Shown piece by piece: positions 10,501-18,806 of a DNA stretch of 64,000 nt. The stretch's first letter is position 1; each line of letters begins with the position of its first letter. The notes under the pieces were generated by a model. That model was not told the DNA's origin and did no database searches. It saw nothing but the letters and a program-made list of their open reading frames with translations. This DNA comes from Methanosarcina vacuolata Z-761 (GTDB taxonomy: Archaea > Halobacteriota > Methanosarcinia > Methanosarcinales > Methanosarcinaceae). A program made the position numbers and the translations under genes. The stretch is from contig NZ_CP009520.1 in NCBI RefSeq assembly GCF_000969905.1, positions 1,054,001-1,118,000 on the forward strand, in the 5' to 3' direction.

Positions 10501-11400
10501 AACGGCATTTTTATCCAGGTCCTGCTGCAGCCTTGAAATGGTCTCCCTTATCTCTTCAATTCTTTCCTGGAGCCTCTTAAGCTTCTCTTCCCCTTTTTCG
10601 GGGAAACTCCCAAGCCCAGGTAAGCTTTCAAGTGCAGTTTTTGACTCACAGAGGATCTCCCAGTCTTCCCAGACGGAAAGCAGGTTTTGAATGTCGTTTA
10701 ATTTTTCCCTTATATTCTGAGACTTTTCTTTTAGTTGGGCAATCTCCAGGGTTTTCTGTTCCAGTTCAAAATGAAGAGAATCGTATTTCTTCTGGGTTCC
10801 TTCAAGTTCGGTAATTTTTACTTCAGTTTTCCCTATTTCCCTGAACAGCTCATTTATAAGAGGTTTACTACCTCTAGGCCTATACAGGTTGGTTTCAATG
10901 CTGCTGATAGAGTTCATCAGTCCTGAAATCGAAACTCCAACTCCTGTGCCTGCACTGTAGAGTTTACTGTTGATGCTCTGGTCGTTCAGGGTCTCAAAAC
11001 TCTGCAGTTCTTCAAGGCCAAAAGCATAGATATTTTCAAAGACATTTCTGTCTGCGTGGCCCAGCAGTTTAATAAGTTCAACTTTACCCCCTGTATTCCC
11101 ATCTGGAAGCACAACCTTTACATCTTCTTTTCTGCCCGCATTTCTTTCGATGACCCATCGGTCTCCAATAGAATCGATGACTGCAAGCCTTCCCCCATGC
11201 TTTCCTCCTCCAAGTGGAGGATAGAGGTTGCAGAGCCTTGTGTTGGGAATACCGAAAAACATCCTCCGGATAAAAGTAAATAATGTCGATTTTCCTGCTT
11301 CGTTTGCTCCCGTAAAAATGACCAGGCCGGCGGGCAGGTCTTCCATCGACAAGCTGGAAAACTTGCCGAAACCATCAATATGGATGGCATTAATTTTCAT
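7546..11400 (-). CDS. YhaN-like SMC/Rad50-related AAA ATPase
   Basis: A protein of about 1284 residues. Near the N-terminus is FTGANEAGKST (Walker A) within a segment (INAIHIDGFGKFSSLSMEDL) typical of YhaN/RecF/Rad50 ATPases. Two long coiled-coil regions with heptad Glu/Leu/Lys patterns are split by two hydrophobic segments at about residues 585-630, as in YhaN proteins. The C-terminus has the ABC-type signature LSRGTAEQL and a Walker B PIVFDDVLVNFD. It is the ATPase partner of the phosphoesterase immediately upstream, by analogy with the Rad50-Mre11 and SbcC-SbcD pairs, and likely acts on DNA ends near the membrane. The ATG at 11398-11400 overlaps the end of the upstream gene by 11 nt and has CGGAGGAAG before it. 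Confidence 0.85.
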   Translation of the reverse strand: MKINAIHIDGFGKFSSLSMEDLPAGLVIFTGANEAGKSTLFTFIRRMFFGIPNTRLCNLYPPLGGGKHGGRLAVIDSIGDRWVIERNAGRKEDVKVVLPDGNTGGKVELIKLLGHADRNVFENIYAFGLEELQSFETLNDQSINSKLYSAGTGVGVSISGLMNSISSIETNLYRPRGSKPLINELFREIGKTEVKITELEGTQKKYDSLHFELEQKTLEIAQLKEKSQNIREKLNDIQNLLSVWEDWEILCESKTALESLPGLGSFPEKGEEKLKRLQERIEEIRETISRLQQDLDKNAVKERSLSPDESLLKQKDAVLELGSGIEKYRSEEKLLPSLEMNLRQEKAGFSELLLELGPAWDEKALELFDRSIPAKEAVIQMRRSVDEIEDKIKETRNELQQVLNSIERVLQENDLFEESLLVHRDQVIELGNGIEKYQSDKEFLLSGTQELQDRKAELRENLSGLGEGWDENALDLFEHSIPSKETVFRKRREMDEAEKTIERYRDRLKLALGEIKDVCEEIEALKEKLEVYPTLPRPEEVKQELEAVSYLRVAHPLLREKEGELKSLEKEEMLFAALRPRETENKDGLPLWPAGMVLLAGCIGLVYESISGTMFSGLVIFLLLFATSAVYFLKATNKSSVHLAGEEHLEDVESRKQNVKDSKEKLFREINSLKASMKTRAKKCGFEDIPDPSVREQKADELQRVVVELKTTWELRQREEKLQKKLDKLNASYIELKDTIRAQEAKQEEVLQEWKGWLTSSGLSPEFSPEHVIEILSAIRACLEKQKNINELEKQVTLKEATVKKYEEKACSILEACRKPISGIALESEIAKLREDVSFAFNQAERVRKLEAESEGLNRKKEELETRFLEETKARDALAEKWTGWLGTYGLDPSLSVESVLEIFSVIRTCFDKQRAIRKLEEQIASSRTSIEAYEAKVAGVLQVCGRSLSGISFDSQVEKLRSDLEKASDETRNLQQLKTRSEELKIELEAALDKYKEAAEELAVLLNSGSAETGEEFYENARLWAQRTELENRKREAEQQIQRVSVGEKDYGVFVEELQDSDLSGLKEENHSLEECLKALEQETSDTIDRRGAIRNQIEQLEQGSEGSLARVMQESLLEELHEKSREWASLVLAREILAKAVKVYEKERQPAVIVEAQAFFSKITRGRYTRIYSPLNSTEIYVEDRNGRQKSIQELSRGTAEQLYLSLRFGFIREFGRHSESLPIVFDDVLVNFDPERCKSTCEAIKDLASDNQIFYFTCHPETVQMLVESFPEIRAVDLDAV

Positions 11401-12703
11401 TATCTTCCTCCGTGAGTAAAGCATCAAGCAGAATATTTTCAGCGCGCTGAAGCAGGTAGTTCATTTCTTCATCATCAATTCTGGCAATGTGCTTTCTCCC
11501 GTTTCTGGAATCAAAAAGAGGGGACAGGACTTCACGAAACTCATCCAGGGCTTTTTCATCGGTCTTCAAGCCCTCTACAATTTTTACCAGATCTCCCACA
11601 AAATCTTCCCTTTTCAGAAGAAGCTCTCTTTCTACGGGAAAGAGTGTATCATCCTCTATTCGGTCTACCCAGATGAACTGCCGGCCCCAGGTCTCGCCTT
11701 CCCTGAGCAAACGCAGGAGGTCTTCAAGAAATCCCTCCTGCCTGAGAATGTGATGCAGCGGTCCCCTCCCTTTAAGGGCAAAACTGCAAATCACAGACCT
11801 TCCTCCGGAATTTTCCCTTATGGCATCAAGCTGGCTTTGAAGGCTTTCTATTAGCTCCCCTTCTTTTTCCAGGCCTTCTATGGAAATTTCCCTAATATGC
11901 CAGCGCACAGAGTCGGTCTCTATGAATCTGGTAGAAATAGCTCCTCCTGAAGAAACATCCACAACAAAGCATCCACGGGCACCGTTTTCTCCGGGATGCC
12001 TGCCCTGCGGGTTTCCAGGATATATCACAACCGGAGCCTCTTTACAAACTATAGAAGGAGTATGAATGTGGCCAAGCGCCCAGTAGTCATAATTGAGCTC
12101 CCTGAGGTCCTGCAGAGTACAGGGTGCATAAGGTGCGTGCTCCGGGTTGCTTCCCACGCTGCAATGCAGCAGTCCTATAGTAAACGGCCAGTTACCTTCT
12201 TTTTTTGGAAAGTTTTTCACAAGATTTTTCATTATGTGCCGTGTTGGATAGCTCATCCCCACTATAACAGCAGCAGTTTCTCCTTCTTTTTTGAATTCCA
12301 CAACTTCAGCCCTGTCCCCTTTCATGATATGTACGTTTTCGGGCCATGTAAGGCTTGCAGACCAGCCGTCAAGAGGATCGTGGTTCCCGTGGCATATAAA
12401 AACCTGAATTCCGGCGGTTTCGAGCTTCCTGAGCCCCTCTATAAACCTGACCTGAGCATAAAGACTCTTGTCGGCACTGTTATACACATCCCCCGCAATA
12501 AGCAAAAAGTCGACTTCTTCTTCCATACAGAGCTCTATAATTGCCTCATAAGCCTGAAAGGTAGCTTTCGCAAGCCTTTCCCCAAGTTCAGGATCAATTC
12601 CTGAAATTCCTGTAAATGGACTGTCAAGGTGTAAATCCGCAGCATGGACAAAACTCAAAGTCCCGGCTCTGCCAGAATTTGCCGACATTTTTGTTTTTTT
12701 CAT
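11390..12703 (-). CDS. YhaO/SbcD/Mre11-like calcineurin-type metallophosphoesterase
   Basis: A metallophosphoesterase of about 437 residues with the full metal-site series: HAADLHLDSPF, AGDVYNS, CHGNHDP, and ALGHIHTP. The C-terminal third is helical and probably caps the nuclease and contacts the ATPase. A DNA nuclease role is expected from the family. The frame is open to 12760, but a minus-strand TATA box (TTTATATA, 12748-12755) lies inside that extension. Transcription should begin near 12722, so ATG at 12701-12703 is preferred; ATG at 12719-12721 would be nearly leaderless. Translation is coupled to the YhaN-like gene by an 11-nt overlap. Confidence 0.85.
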   Translation of the reverse strand: MKKTKMSANSGRAGTLSFVHAADLHLDSPFTGISGIDPELGERLAKATFQAYEAIIELCMEEEVDFLLIAGDVYNSADKSLYAQVRFIEGLRKLETAGIQVFICHGNHDPLDGWSASLTWPENVHIMKGDRAEVVEFKKEGETAAVIVGMSYPTRHIMKNLVKNFPKKEGNWPFTIGLLHCSVGSNPEHAPYAPCTLQDLRELNYDYWALGHIHTPSIVCKEAPVVIYPGNPQGRHPGENGARGCFVVDVSSGGAISTRFIETDSVRWHIREISIEGLEKEGELIESLQSQLDAIRENSGGRSVICSFALKGRGPLHHILRQEGFLEDLLRLLREGETWGRQFIWVDRIEDDTLFPVERELLLKREDFVGDLVKIVEGLKTDEKALDEFREVLSPLFDSRNGRKHIARIDDEEMNYLLQRAENILLDALLTEEDNEN

Positions 12704-12747
12704 TGGAGATACCACTAACATATTTATAATATTTATACCTCCAACTG

Positions 12748-12755
12748 TATATAAA
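12748..12755 (-). promoter_or_regulatory. TATA box of the yhaO-yhaN-like operon
   Basis: TTTATATA on the minus strand, about 25 bp upstream of the likely transcription start and about 45 bp before the preferred ATG. It decides against the longest start of the downstream gene. Confidence 0.5.
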
Positions 12756-12980
12756 CCCAATTAAATATTCTGGTTTGAGGAGTTCTGGTTTGAGGGCTTT
12801 AGAAACGAATTTTAAAAATTAGTAGTAATTTTATAAGTGTTTCTTAAAAGTTAAAATCTTCAACTAAGGAGCTTACTGGAACTTCAGATTTGTACAGGTA
12901 CGGTAAGACTTTAAAAACTATTCAAATTAAGAGTACGGCTTGTTTTACAGTGATGGACTTTACGTTTATTTTTTGTATGT

Positions 12981-12990
12981 TTTATATATA
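12981..12990 (+). promoter_or_regulatory. TATA box of the TPR-protein gene
   Basis: TTTATATATA about 38 bp before the ATG at 13028, in an AT-rich divergent intergenic region. Transcription should start near 13010, leaving a short leader. Confidence 0.5.
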
Positions 12991-13027
12991 GAGATGCCTT
13001 TTATTACCTGAATTACAATCTACCTCT

Positions 13028-15370
13028 ATGTCCAAACAGATTATGGATGCAATATCTCGGATTCTCGATACCTCTTTAATGCAAATTAATACTGAAAAAT
13101 CTAAAAAAGCGCTTGAAAACCTTGCAAAAGCCGAAAAACTTTCTGAAAAGACAAAGCGACCTGACTACATATGTTCGATCCTTATGTTAAAAGGGAGAGC
13201 TTTGCTTGCCGAGAAAAGGAAGGAGGAGGCCCTGGAAGAGTTCCAGAAACTAATAGAATTTATTGTGCCCCTCTTTCAGGCTGACCCCGGAGAACCTGTG
13301 CATCAGTACTATACCTACAATTCATTTGGTTTTACTATAAAGGCACTCTCTGAGTTTGACAGTGTTTCAAAAATGGAGGAGTATTTATACAGAAATAAAA
13401 AAGATATAAATCAAATTCTTGCCACTTATGATAAGCTTATTGCCAGAGTTCCGGATAACCCGGAGTACATACATAATTACTTGAAATTTTTGGAAAATAT
13501 CAGTACCTTTCACCTGAGGGCCCAGAAGACTGAAGCTGAGCCAGACCTGGTCGAAAGAATCGTGCAAAATTATGGGAAATTATTTGAACTGATATCTGGA
13601 AAACAAGAATTATTTGATAACCTGAAGATGATAACCGAACAGTTTAGAGATTATTGTCTTGTATTTGAGAACTTTGAGGAAGCAAACCGGGTCTTTGGGC
13701 AGATCGAAGAAATCTATAAAAAAATCCTCATAAAAGAACCCGGCAACAAAGTTGTTTCTTCTCAGCTTTTATCCTTATACGAAGTTTCCGGGGACCTGTA
13801 CACAAAACTTGGAAATATAGAGAAAACTGAAGAAACATACCTCCGGGCTATCGACTTCCTGAACGAAAAACTCCAGAAACATCCTGGGAATAGTTCTTAC
13901 ATCAAGAAACAGCGCGAAATATACCTGACTCTCAGTAGGGTCTTTTATGAAGAAAATAAATATGAAAAAGCGACTCAATATGCTGAAAAATCCCTTGAAA
14001 TACTCAAGGAATTAGCCGGGAAAAAACCGGAGAACCTGCGATATCAATACAAGATTTCCGACTATTTTACCGAGCTTGGGGAGCTTTTTGGAGATATCGG
14101 GAACACAGAGCGTGCAAAAGAATGCCGCATGCAGGAAATCGAAATATACAGGAATATTCATGAAAGAGACCCTGAAGACGAAATAAGTGTAGCAAATATA
14201 GCCGCCACCATCGACCAGATCGGCCACCTCTACGCAGGAAAGGGAGATACGGAAACTGCAAAACAGTACTATGAACAGGGCCTTGAAGCATTTGAAAAAC
14301 TGTTTGAATCCTATCCCGAAAATACTGACCACAAAGTAAGTATCTCAAATACCCTGGATTACATCGGGAGAATGTATGATGCGGATCTTGATCTCGAAAA
14401 TGCTCTAAAATACTATGAAAAATCCCTCGGAATAATCGAAAACCTGGTGCAAATGTACCCGGAAAATGACATTTACAGGGAAAATCTCATCTGTACACTG
14501 AAGGACGTTGAAGCCTTTGCTGTCAGGCAAAAACAATATGAAAGTGCAATCAAGCACCGTGAGCGCATCACAGAACTGAGCTTCCAGATTGCCAGCGAGA
14601 ATCCCAAAGACCGGGACTACAAAAAAGAACTGGCTCTTTCCCACGAAGAACTTGGGATGCTTTTTGAAAAAGTAGGAAAACCGGAACTTGCAAAACAGCA
14701 GTACTCAAAATCAGCCAATGTTTACAGGAATATCCTGCAAGATAAAAACGAAGAAGATATCGTGAAAGACCTGCTGGCTATGGGATTCCAGAGGCAGGCA
14801 ACTGTGTTCATGCATGACAAAAAGTATGGTCTCGCGAAAGAATACCTGGCACTTGTCCGCGATTACTATGAGGACTTATACGAAAAAGCTCCTGAAAAAC
14901 CGGAAAACTGGAAAAGAGTCTGTGAAATTCGGATCCTTAACGGGATTTTACATGAAAACCTTGGGAATTACGATGTAGCTATCCCAATTTATGAATCGGT
15001 CTTCCCGATTCTGAATAAACATCTTGAGTCGGACCCCGATAACCTTGAATACCAGTCAATAATGAGTGTTTTAGAGACCCAGTTAGGCATTACATTTCAT
15101 TCAACCGGCGAGTATGAGAAATCAAAAGAGGCCTTTGAAAAAAGTATTCTCCTAAACACACAAATACTTGAGGAAGGCCCTGAAAATTTCTTAAATCTTG
15201 GTGCGGCAGCAATAACATTTACAGAATATTCAAAGTTACTCACAGATATGGGCAAAGAAGAAGCAGAAGAATACGCTGCAAAAGCTAACAAAATAAAGGA
15301 GAAACTTGATAAAATGTGCGGGTCTGATGGAGTTATGACGGAAGATCAGGAGCCTGGAAAAGAAGTTTGA
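13028..15370 (+). CDS. Tetratricopeptide-repeat protein
   Basis: A 780-residue cytoplasmic protein made almost entirely of TPR-type helix pairs. Repeats with the W/Y-A-P pattern recur every 40-50 residues, for example YAGKGDTETAKQYYEQGLEA, DLENALKYYEKSLGI and KQYESAIKHRERI, often followed by P-(E/D)-N linkers. No signal peptide, transmembrane segment or catalytic domain is seen. TPR proteins act as scaffolds for protein complexes; the partner is unknown. The gene stands alone and is divergent from the yhaO-yhaN-like pair. A clear hairpin terminator follows at 15413-15440. Confidence 0.85.
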   Translation: MSKQIMDAISRILDTSLMQINTEKSKKALENLAKAEKLSEKTKRPDYICSILMLKGRALLAEKRKEEALEEFQKLIEFIVPLFQADPGEPVHQYYTYNSFGFTIKALSEFDSVSKMEEYLYRNKKDINQILATYDKLIARVPDNPEYIHNYLKFLENISTFHLRAQKTEAEPDLVERIVQNYGKLFELISGKQELFDNLKMITEQFRDYCLVFENFEEANRVFGQIEEIYKKILIKEPGNKVVSSQLLSLYEVSGDLYTKLGNIEKTEETYLRAIDFLNEKLQKHPGNSSYIKKQREIYLTLSRVFYEENKYEKATQYAEKSLEILKELAGKKPENLRYQYKISDYFTELGELFGDIGNTERAKECRMQEIEIYRNIHERDPEDEISVANIAATIDQIGHLYAGKGDTETAKQYYEQGLEAFEKLFESYPENTDHKVSISNTLDYIGRMYDADLDLENALKYYEKSLGIIENLVQMYPENDIYRENLICTLKDVEAFAVRQKQYESAIKHRERITELSFQIASENPKDRDYKKELALSHEELGMLFEKVGKPELAKQQYSKSANVYRNILQDKNEEDIVKDLLAMGFQRQATVFMHDKKYGLAKEYLALVRDYYEDLYEKAPEKPENWKRVCEIRILNGILHENLGNYDVAIPIYESVFPILNKHLESDPDNLEYQSIMSVLETQLGITFHSTGEYEKSKEAFEKSILLNTQILEEGPENFLNLGAAAITFTEYSKLLTDMGKEEAEEYAAKANKIKEKLDKMCGSDGVMTEDQEPGKEV

Positions 15371-15412
15371 AATCCAAAAGAACAGATTTTCATAAAAACA
15401 AATTGCATGACA

Positions 15413-15440
15413 GGGTGTGTAATAACACCCTTATGTTTTT
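15413..15440 (+). terminator. Hairpin terminator after the TPR gene
   Basis: A 6-bp perfect stem GGGTGT/ACACCC with a 6-nt loop, followed by TTATGTTTTT, 42 bp after the stop codon. Confidence 0.65.
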
Positions 15441-15520
15441 CCTGGCAGCCCATCAGTAATAAATTAATGTTTATTCAGGTTCTTCGTGTTTTTGTGTGGG
15501 TATCCCATAATATTCTCATA

Positions 15521-15583
15521 AAAACCAATGCGGTCTTGAATTGAAGATCATCTTATCACAGGGAATGACGAAGAGCCAAATTA
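15521..15583 (+). repeat. Dispersed 63-bp repeat, copy 1
   Basis: A stretch containing AACCAATGCGGTCTTGAA, then TCTTATC, then AATGACGAAGAGCC. A near-identical copy in the same orientation lies at 45911-45973. It has no coding sense, and may be the end of a mobile element or a conserved non-coding unit. Confidence 0.6.
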
Positions 15584-15722
15584 AATAGAACATGAAATTT
15601 TGTTCCCTTTATGTTCTCATTGCCCTTTTTGGATTGATTTCTCCTTTTTACAAATGATTAATCAAATTAGATTAATAATCCCAAAGACATTTCTTCTTTG
15701 GCAAATGCTCAACTCGAAAAAA

Positions 15723-17108
15723 TCAGGGAATAAGCTCTTCCAGTTCCCATACAAGGAATCCATCATCTTCCAGGTGTTTTCTGCCTTTGACTTTTCTGGC
15801 CACTATCCCTACTTTCAATTCCTGACCAGATATTCCTCTTACTAATTTTGCTTTATCGAGTGTTAACTCCAGGATCTCTCTGGCCTCGCTTTCACCCAGT
15901 TCTTTATTCTTGACCTCAATTGCCAGGACTTTTCTCCCCTGGCGATTTACTCCAAGAATATCAATCTCATCCCCCTTCCTATTCCACCAGCTCCCTATAT
16001 CCGGATAATCGCTGATCGTTTTTTCAACCAGCAGTTCACGAACAATATCCTCGAATATCTTGCCTGTGTAACTCTGCCATTCCTTTCGAACCTTTTCCAG
16101 CATGGGAGAATAATTGCCTGCCATATACTGGCTGTACATAGGATATACGAAGCGACCATAGAACCTGAAGAAATTATCTTTCAGGAAATACCGTCCTCTT
16201 TTGCTTTTTTCAGGACTGTCCGTGACAGGTATCCGGTGTTCCACTACTCCCAGCAGGTCTATGAGGTCGTAAAAATATGGTGACAATGAGTTGGAAGAGA
16301 CATGCGTCAGATCCGAGATCTCGCTCATCGAGCATCTTCCCTGCGATATTGCTGAGATTATCTCATAATATGTGGAGTGCTCCTTCCCAAATTCTTCAAT
16401 TAGAATGTCCCTCACTTCATTTTTAAGCGGTGCAAACTCGCTGAATATCAGCTTTTCAAGGGCATCGTCAAATCCTGTGCACTGATACTTTTCAAACAGG
16501 CGATAGTAATAGACAGTCCCTCCGAAAAGGAAGTACAGATTCAGTTTTTCTTCCGGATCTTTTATGCCCATGTCACCGAGCATCTCAAATGTCTCAAGGA
16601 CCGTAAAGGGTTTTATAGTCAGAATATTGTCAGCACGTTTGAAGAGTGGAGCCTGTTCCTCAATGAATATTTTTCTTATCATGCCAATCGAAGACCCGGA
16701 AACGATAAGAAAGACTCTGCAATTGTCTGGCTTCATGTCCCAGTACCGCTGAAGCTGAGTAATGAAGGATGGGTATACTTTCTGGAACCTCTGGAATTCA
16801 TCAATCGCTATTATCAGGTCCCTGTCATAAGAGGTTATAAACTTGAGGAAATTCTCCGTTTCATCGACTTTTATGTAATCCGGCAGGTCCAGTTTCTCCT
16901 TTAAAAGCTGGTCGAATTCGTCCATCAGAATGTCGATGCTCTTGTTGCTGTCAACGAAAAGATAAAGTGCTTTCCTGTTCCCTGTGAACTGCTTGATCAA
17001 CTCGGTTTTTCCTACCCTTCTCTTCCCTGTTATAACGAGAAAAGATGGTTTCCCCTGATCGAGCAGTTCCATAAGTTTAAGTTCTTTCTGCCGGTTGTAG
17101 AATTGCAT
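15723..17108 (-). CDS. Archaeal-type AAA ATPase with DUF234/nuclease-like C-terminus
   Basis: A 461-residue member of the archaeal ATPase family. Walker A is TGKRRVGKTEL near residue 35 and Walker B is LIIAIDEFQRF near 105. A winged-helix-like middle (CSMSEISDLTHVSSNSLSPY) precedes a C-terminal domain with GDEIDILG and AIEVKNK, the E/D...D...ExK pattern of PD-(D/E)xK nucleases. These proteins are widespread in archaea but have no agreed function; defence or mobile-element roles have been suggested. I prefer the ATG at 17106-17108, because the minus-strand TATA-like sequence at 17132-17140 predicts a transcript start near 17110. Confidence 0.8.
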   Translation of the reverse strand: MQFYNRQKELKLMELLDQGKPSFLVITGKRRVGKTELIKQFTGNRKALYLFVDSNKSIDILMDEFDQLLKEKLDLPDYIKVDETENFLKFITSYDRDLIIAIDEFQRFQKVYPSFITQLQRYWDMKPDNCRVFLIVSGSSIGMIRKIFIEEQAPLFKRADNILTIKPFTVLETFEMLGDMGIKDPEEKLNLYFLFGGTVYYYRLFEKYQCTGFDDALEKLIFSEFAPLKNEVRDILIEEFGKEHSTYYEIISAISQGRCSMSEISDLTHVSSNSLSPYFYDLIDLLGVVEHRIPVTDSPEKSKRGRYFLKDNFFRFYGRFVYPMYSQYMAGNYSPMLEKVRKEWQSYTGKIFEDIVRELLVEKTISDYPDIGSWWNRKGDEIDILGVNRQGRKVLAIEVKNKELGESEAREILELTLDKAKLVRGISGQELKVGIVARKVKGRKHLEDDGFLVWELEELIP

Positions 17109-17130
17109 AATGATTATTTTTGTAATCATT
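17109..17130. promoter_or_regulatory. Perfect inverted repeat at the AAA ATPase transcription start
   Basis: Arms AATGATTA and TAATCATT around a 6-nt TTTTTG centre. It abuts the preferred start codon and lies directly downstream of the TATA-like box, where a bound protein would block transcription. The regulator is unknown; the ATPase's own winged helix could be a candidate. Confidence 0.5.
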
Positions 17131-17313
17131 ATATTTAAAATTATTCTTGAGGGGATTTCGGATTCATTTTAAAGCACAAAGAATGTTATGCCTGCTGTAT
17201 CCTTCTCGTTTATAAGCCATTAATTCAGTTTTTACAGGCATATGAAAGGACTGTCAACTATGCCTGAATAATAACAAACAACTCCCTTCAAAGCTTCCTC
17301 TGAAAGGTTCTAT

Positions 17314-18081
17314 ATGCCTAAACTGCAAACCCTGCTTATGGACAAAAAAGTGTTTGTTGGTGTAGACGGGTGCAGAGCAGGTTGGTTTGCAGTTACACTA
17401 ACAGAAACTGATAGCTTTGGTGTATTTCAGTTTCCTAAAATCTCGGATCTCTATAGCTATTTTTGTGATGGCAATACTCATGTGCGTATACTTGTGGACA
17501 TCCCTATTGGTTTAGTAGATAGCAAATCCAACTGCAAGAAAAGGTTCTGCGATATAGAAGCTAGAAGCTTATTAAGACCCTACAGGCAATCCAGCGTTTT
17601 TCCAACTCCCTGTAGAGAAGCCATCTATGCAAAAAGCTACGAAAGCGCTTGTGACATCAATGAAGAAGTTACAGGCAAACGACTTACAAAACAAACATGG
17701 GGAATCGTTCCAAAAATCAGAGAAATGAATGATTTTCTTATAGCCACAGATTCTGCTAAGGAAAAAATAATAGAAATCCATCCTGAGATTTGTTTCTGGG
17801 CTCTTGCCGGAAAGCCGATGGAGCATTCTAAAAAAGAAAATGAAGGCTTTAACGAAAGAAAAAAGCTGCTGCAAGAAATTTGCACTTTTACAGATGAAAT
17901 TGTGCAGAATGCACTTTCCAAATATAGACGTAAAGACGTAGCAAGAGATGATATCCTTGATGCTCTGGTCGCCTCTATAACAGCAAAGTTATCTTTTCAG
18001 AGAGGATTAAAATCTATTCCCGAAATTCCTGAAAAAGACTCTCAAGGACTTCCTATGCAGATAGTTTATACAACGATTTGA
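17314..18081 (+). CDS. DUF429 family protein
   Basis: A 255-residue soluble protein. The N-terminal VFVGVDGCRAGWFAV, the LVDIPIGL motif, the FPTPCREA segment and the late RDDILDALVAS are the conserved blocks of DUF429. These proteins are predicted to have an RNase H-like fold with the Asp residues at the active site. No reaction has been assigned to my knowledge. The start at 17314 follows GAAAGGT; ATG nine codons later is a possible alternative. It is a single gene, convergent with two tRNA-Leu genes. Confidence 0.75.
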   Translation: MPKLQTLLMDKKVFVGVDGCRAGWFAVTLTETDSFGVFQFPKISDLYSYFCDGNTHVRILVDIPIGLVDSKSNCKKRFCDIEARSLLRPYRQSSVFPTPCREAIYAKSYESACDINEEVTGKRLTKQTWGIVPKIREMNDFLIATDSAKEKIIEIHPEICFWALAGKPMEHSKKENEGFNERKKLLQEICTFTDEIVQNALSKYRRKDVARDDILDALVASITAKLSFQRGLKSIPEIPEKDSQGLPMQIVYTTI

Positions 18082-18200
18082 TAATAGGATTCATAATGTT
18101 GGAAAATGAAACTACAAAAATCAAGTACAGAAACCTGCAAAGATTAAAATGGACTTGCAAATCAGAAGAAAGCAGAGAAAAGCAAAGAAAAAAAACTAAA

Positions 18201-18285
18201 TGCGAGGGATGGGATTCGAACCCACGAATTCCTACGAAACTAGGCCCTCAACCTAGCGCCTTTGACCTGGCTGGGCAACCCTCGC
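18201..18285 (-). tRNA. tRNA-Leu (anticodon GAG), copy 1
   Basis: An 85-nt class II tRNA. The acceptor is GCGAGGG/CCCTCGC with discriminator A; the anticodon stem CTAGG/CCTAG encloses loop TTGAGGG, giving GAG. A long variable arm and a TTCGAAT T-loop are present. No CCA is encoded. Identical to the copy at 18403-18487. Confidence 0.95.
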
Positions 18286-18402
18286 ATAGCGATATCTTAC
18301 AATAAAGAATTTGAAATTCTTTACAAAAATAACTTTTAGAAACGTATGAAAATTTGAAGTTTTTAAGTTAAATGTTTTAAATTGACAGATTAAGAAATTT
18401 AG

Positions 18403-18487
18403 TGCGAGGGATGGGATTCGAACCCACGAATTCCTACGAAACTAGGCCCTCAACCTAGCGCCTTTGACCTGGCTGGGCAACCCTCGC
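18403..18487 (-). tRNA. tRNA-Leu (anticodon GAG), copy 2
   Basis: Identical in sequence to the gene at 18201-18285, 117 bp upstream of it on the same strand. A minus-strand TATA box at 18584-18595 lies upstream; no strong one is seen between the two copies, so they may be made as one precursor. Confidence 0.95.
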
Positions 18488-18583
18488 ATTTCGTATTAAT
18501 CTGTGTCTAATCTATGTTTAATACTGTTTCATTATGATAATCCGGCGCGCTTTACGCCTTGTACTCCCTCACAATATCGTGGA

Positions 18584-18595
18584 TAATATATAAAC
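18584..18595 (-). promoter_or_regulatory. Box A (TATA) for the tRNA-Leu pair
   Basis: CGTTTATATATTA on the minus strand about 100 bp upstream of the second tRNA-Leu. It is the only strong TATA match between rpoD and the tRNAs. Confidence 0.45.
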
Positions 18596-18806
18596 GTTTC
18601 GAGCCGTGAAGGTCACCGGGAATAAGTTTTGGAAGAGCACAAATAAGACAGAATGTCTCCTGCAGTACTCAGATACAAAATAATAATAAAATAATAATAT
18701 GTAAGGCGTAGAGAGTCCAAAGAAATATCTACTCATTGAAATATTCCGGGCTCTATTGGGCCTTAACCTCAAAAAATTGGATATGGGCCTGTACCCGAGC
18801 TGGAGC

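Noticed and set aside
18078..18305. A 75-codon frame downstream of the DUF429 gene
   Set aside because: Its second half is the complement of tRNA-Leu.
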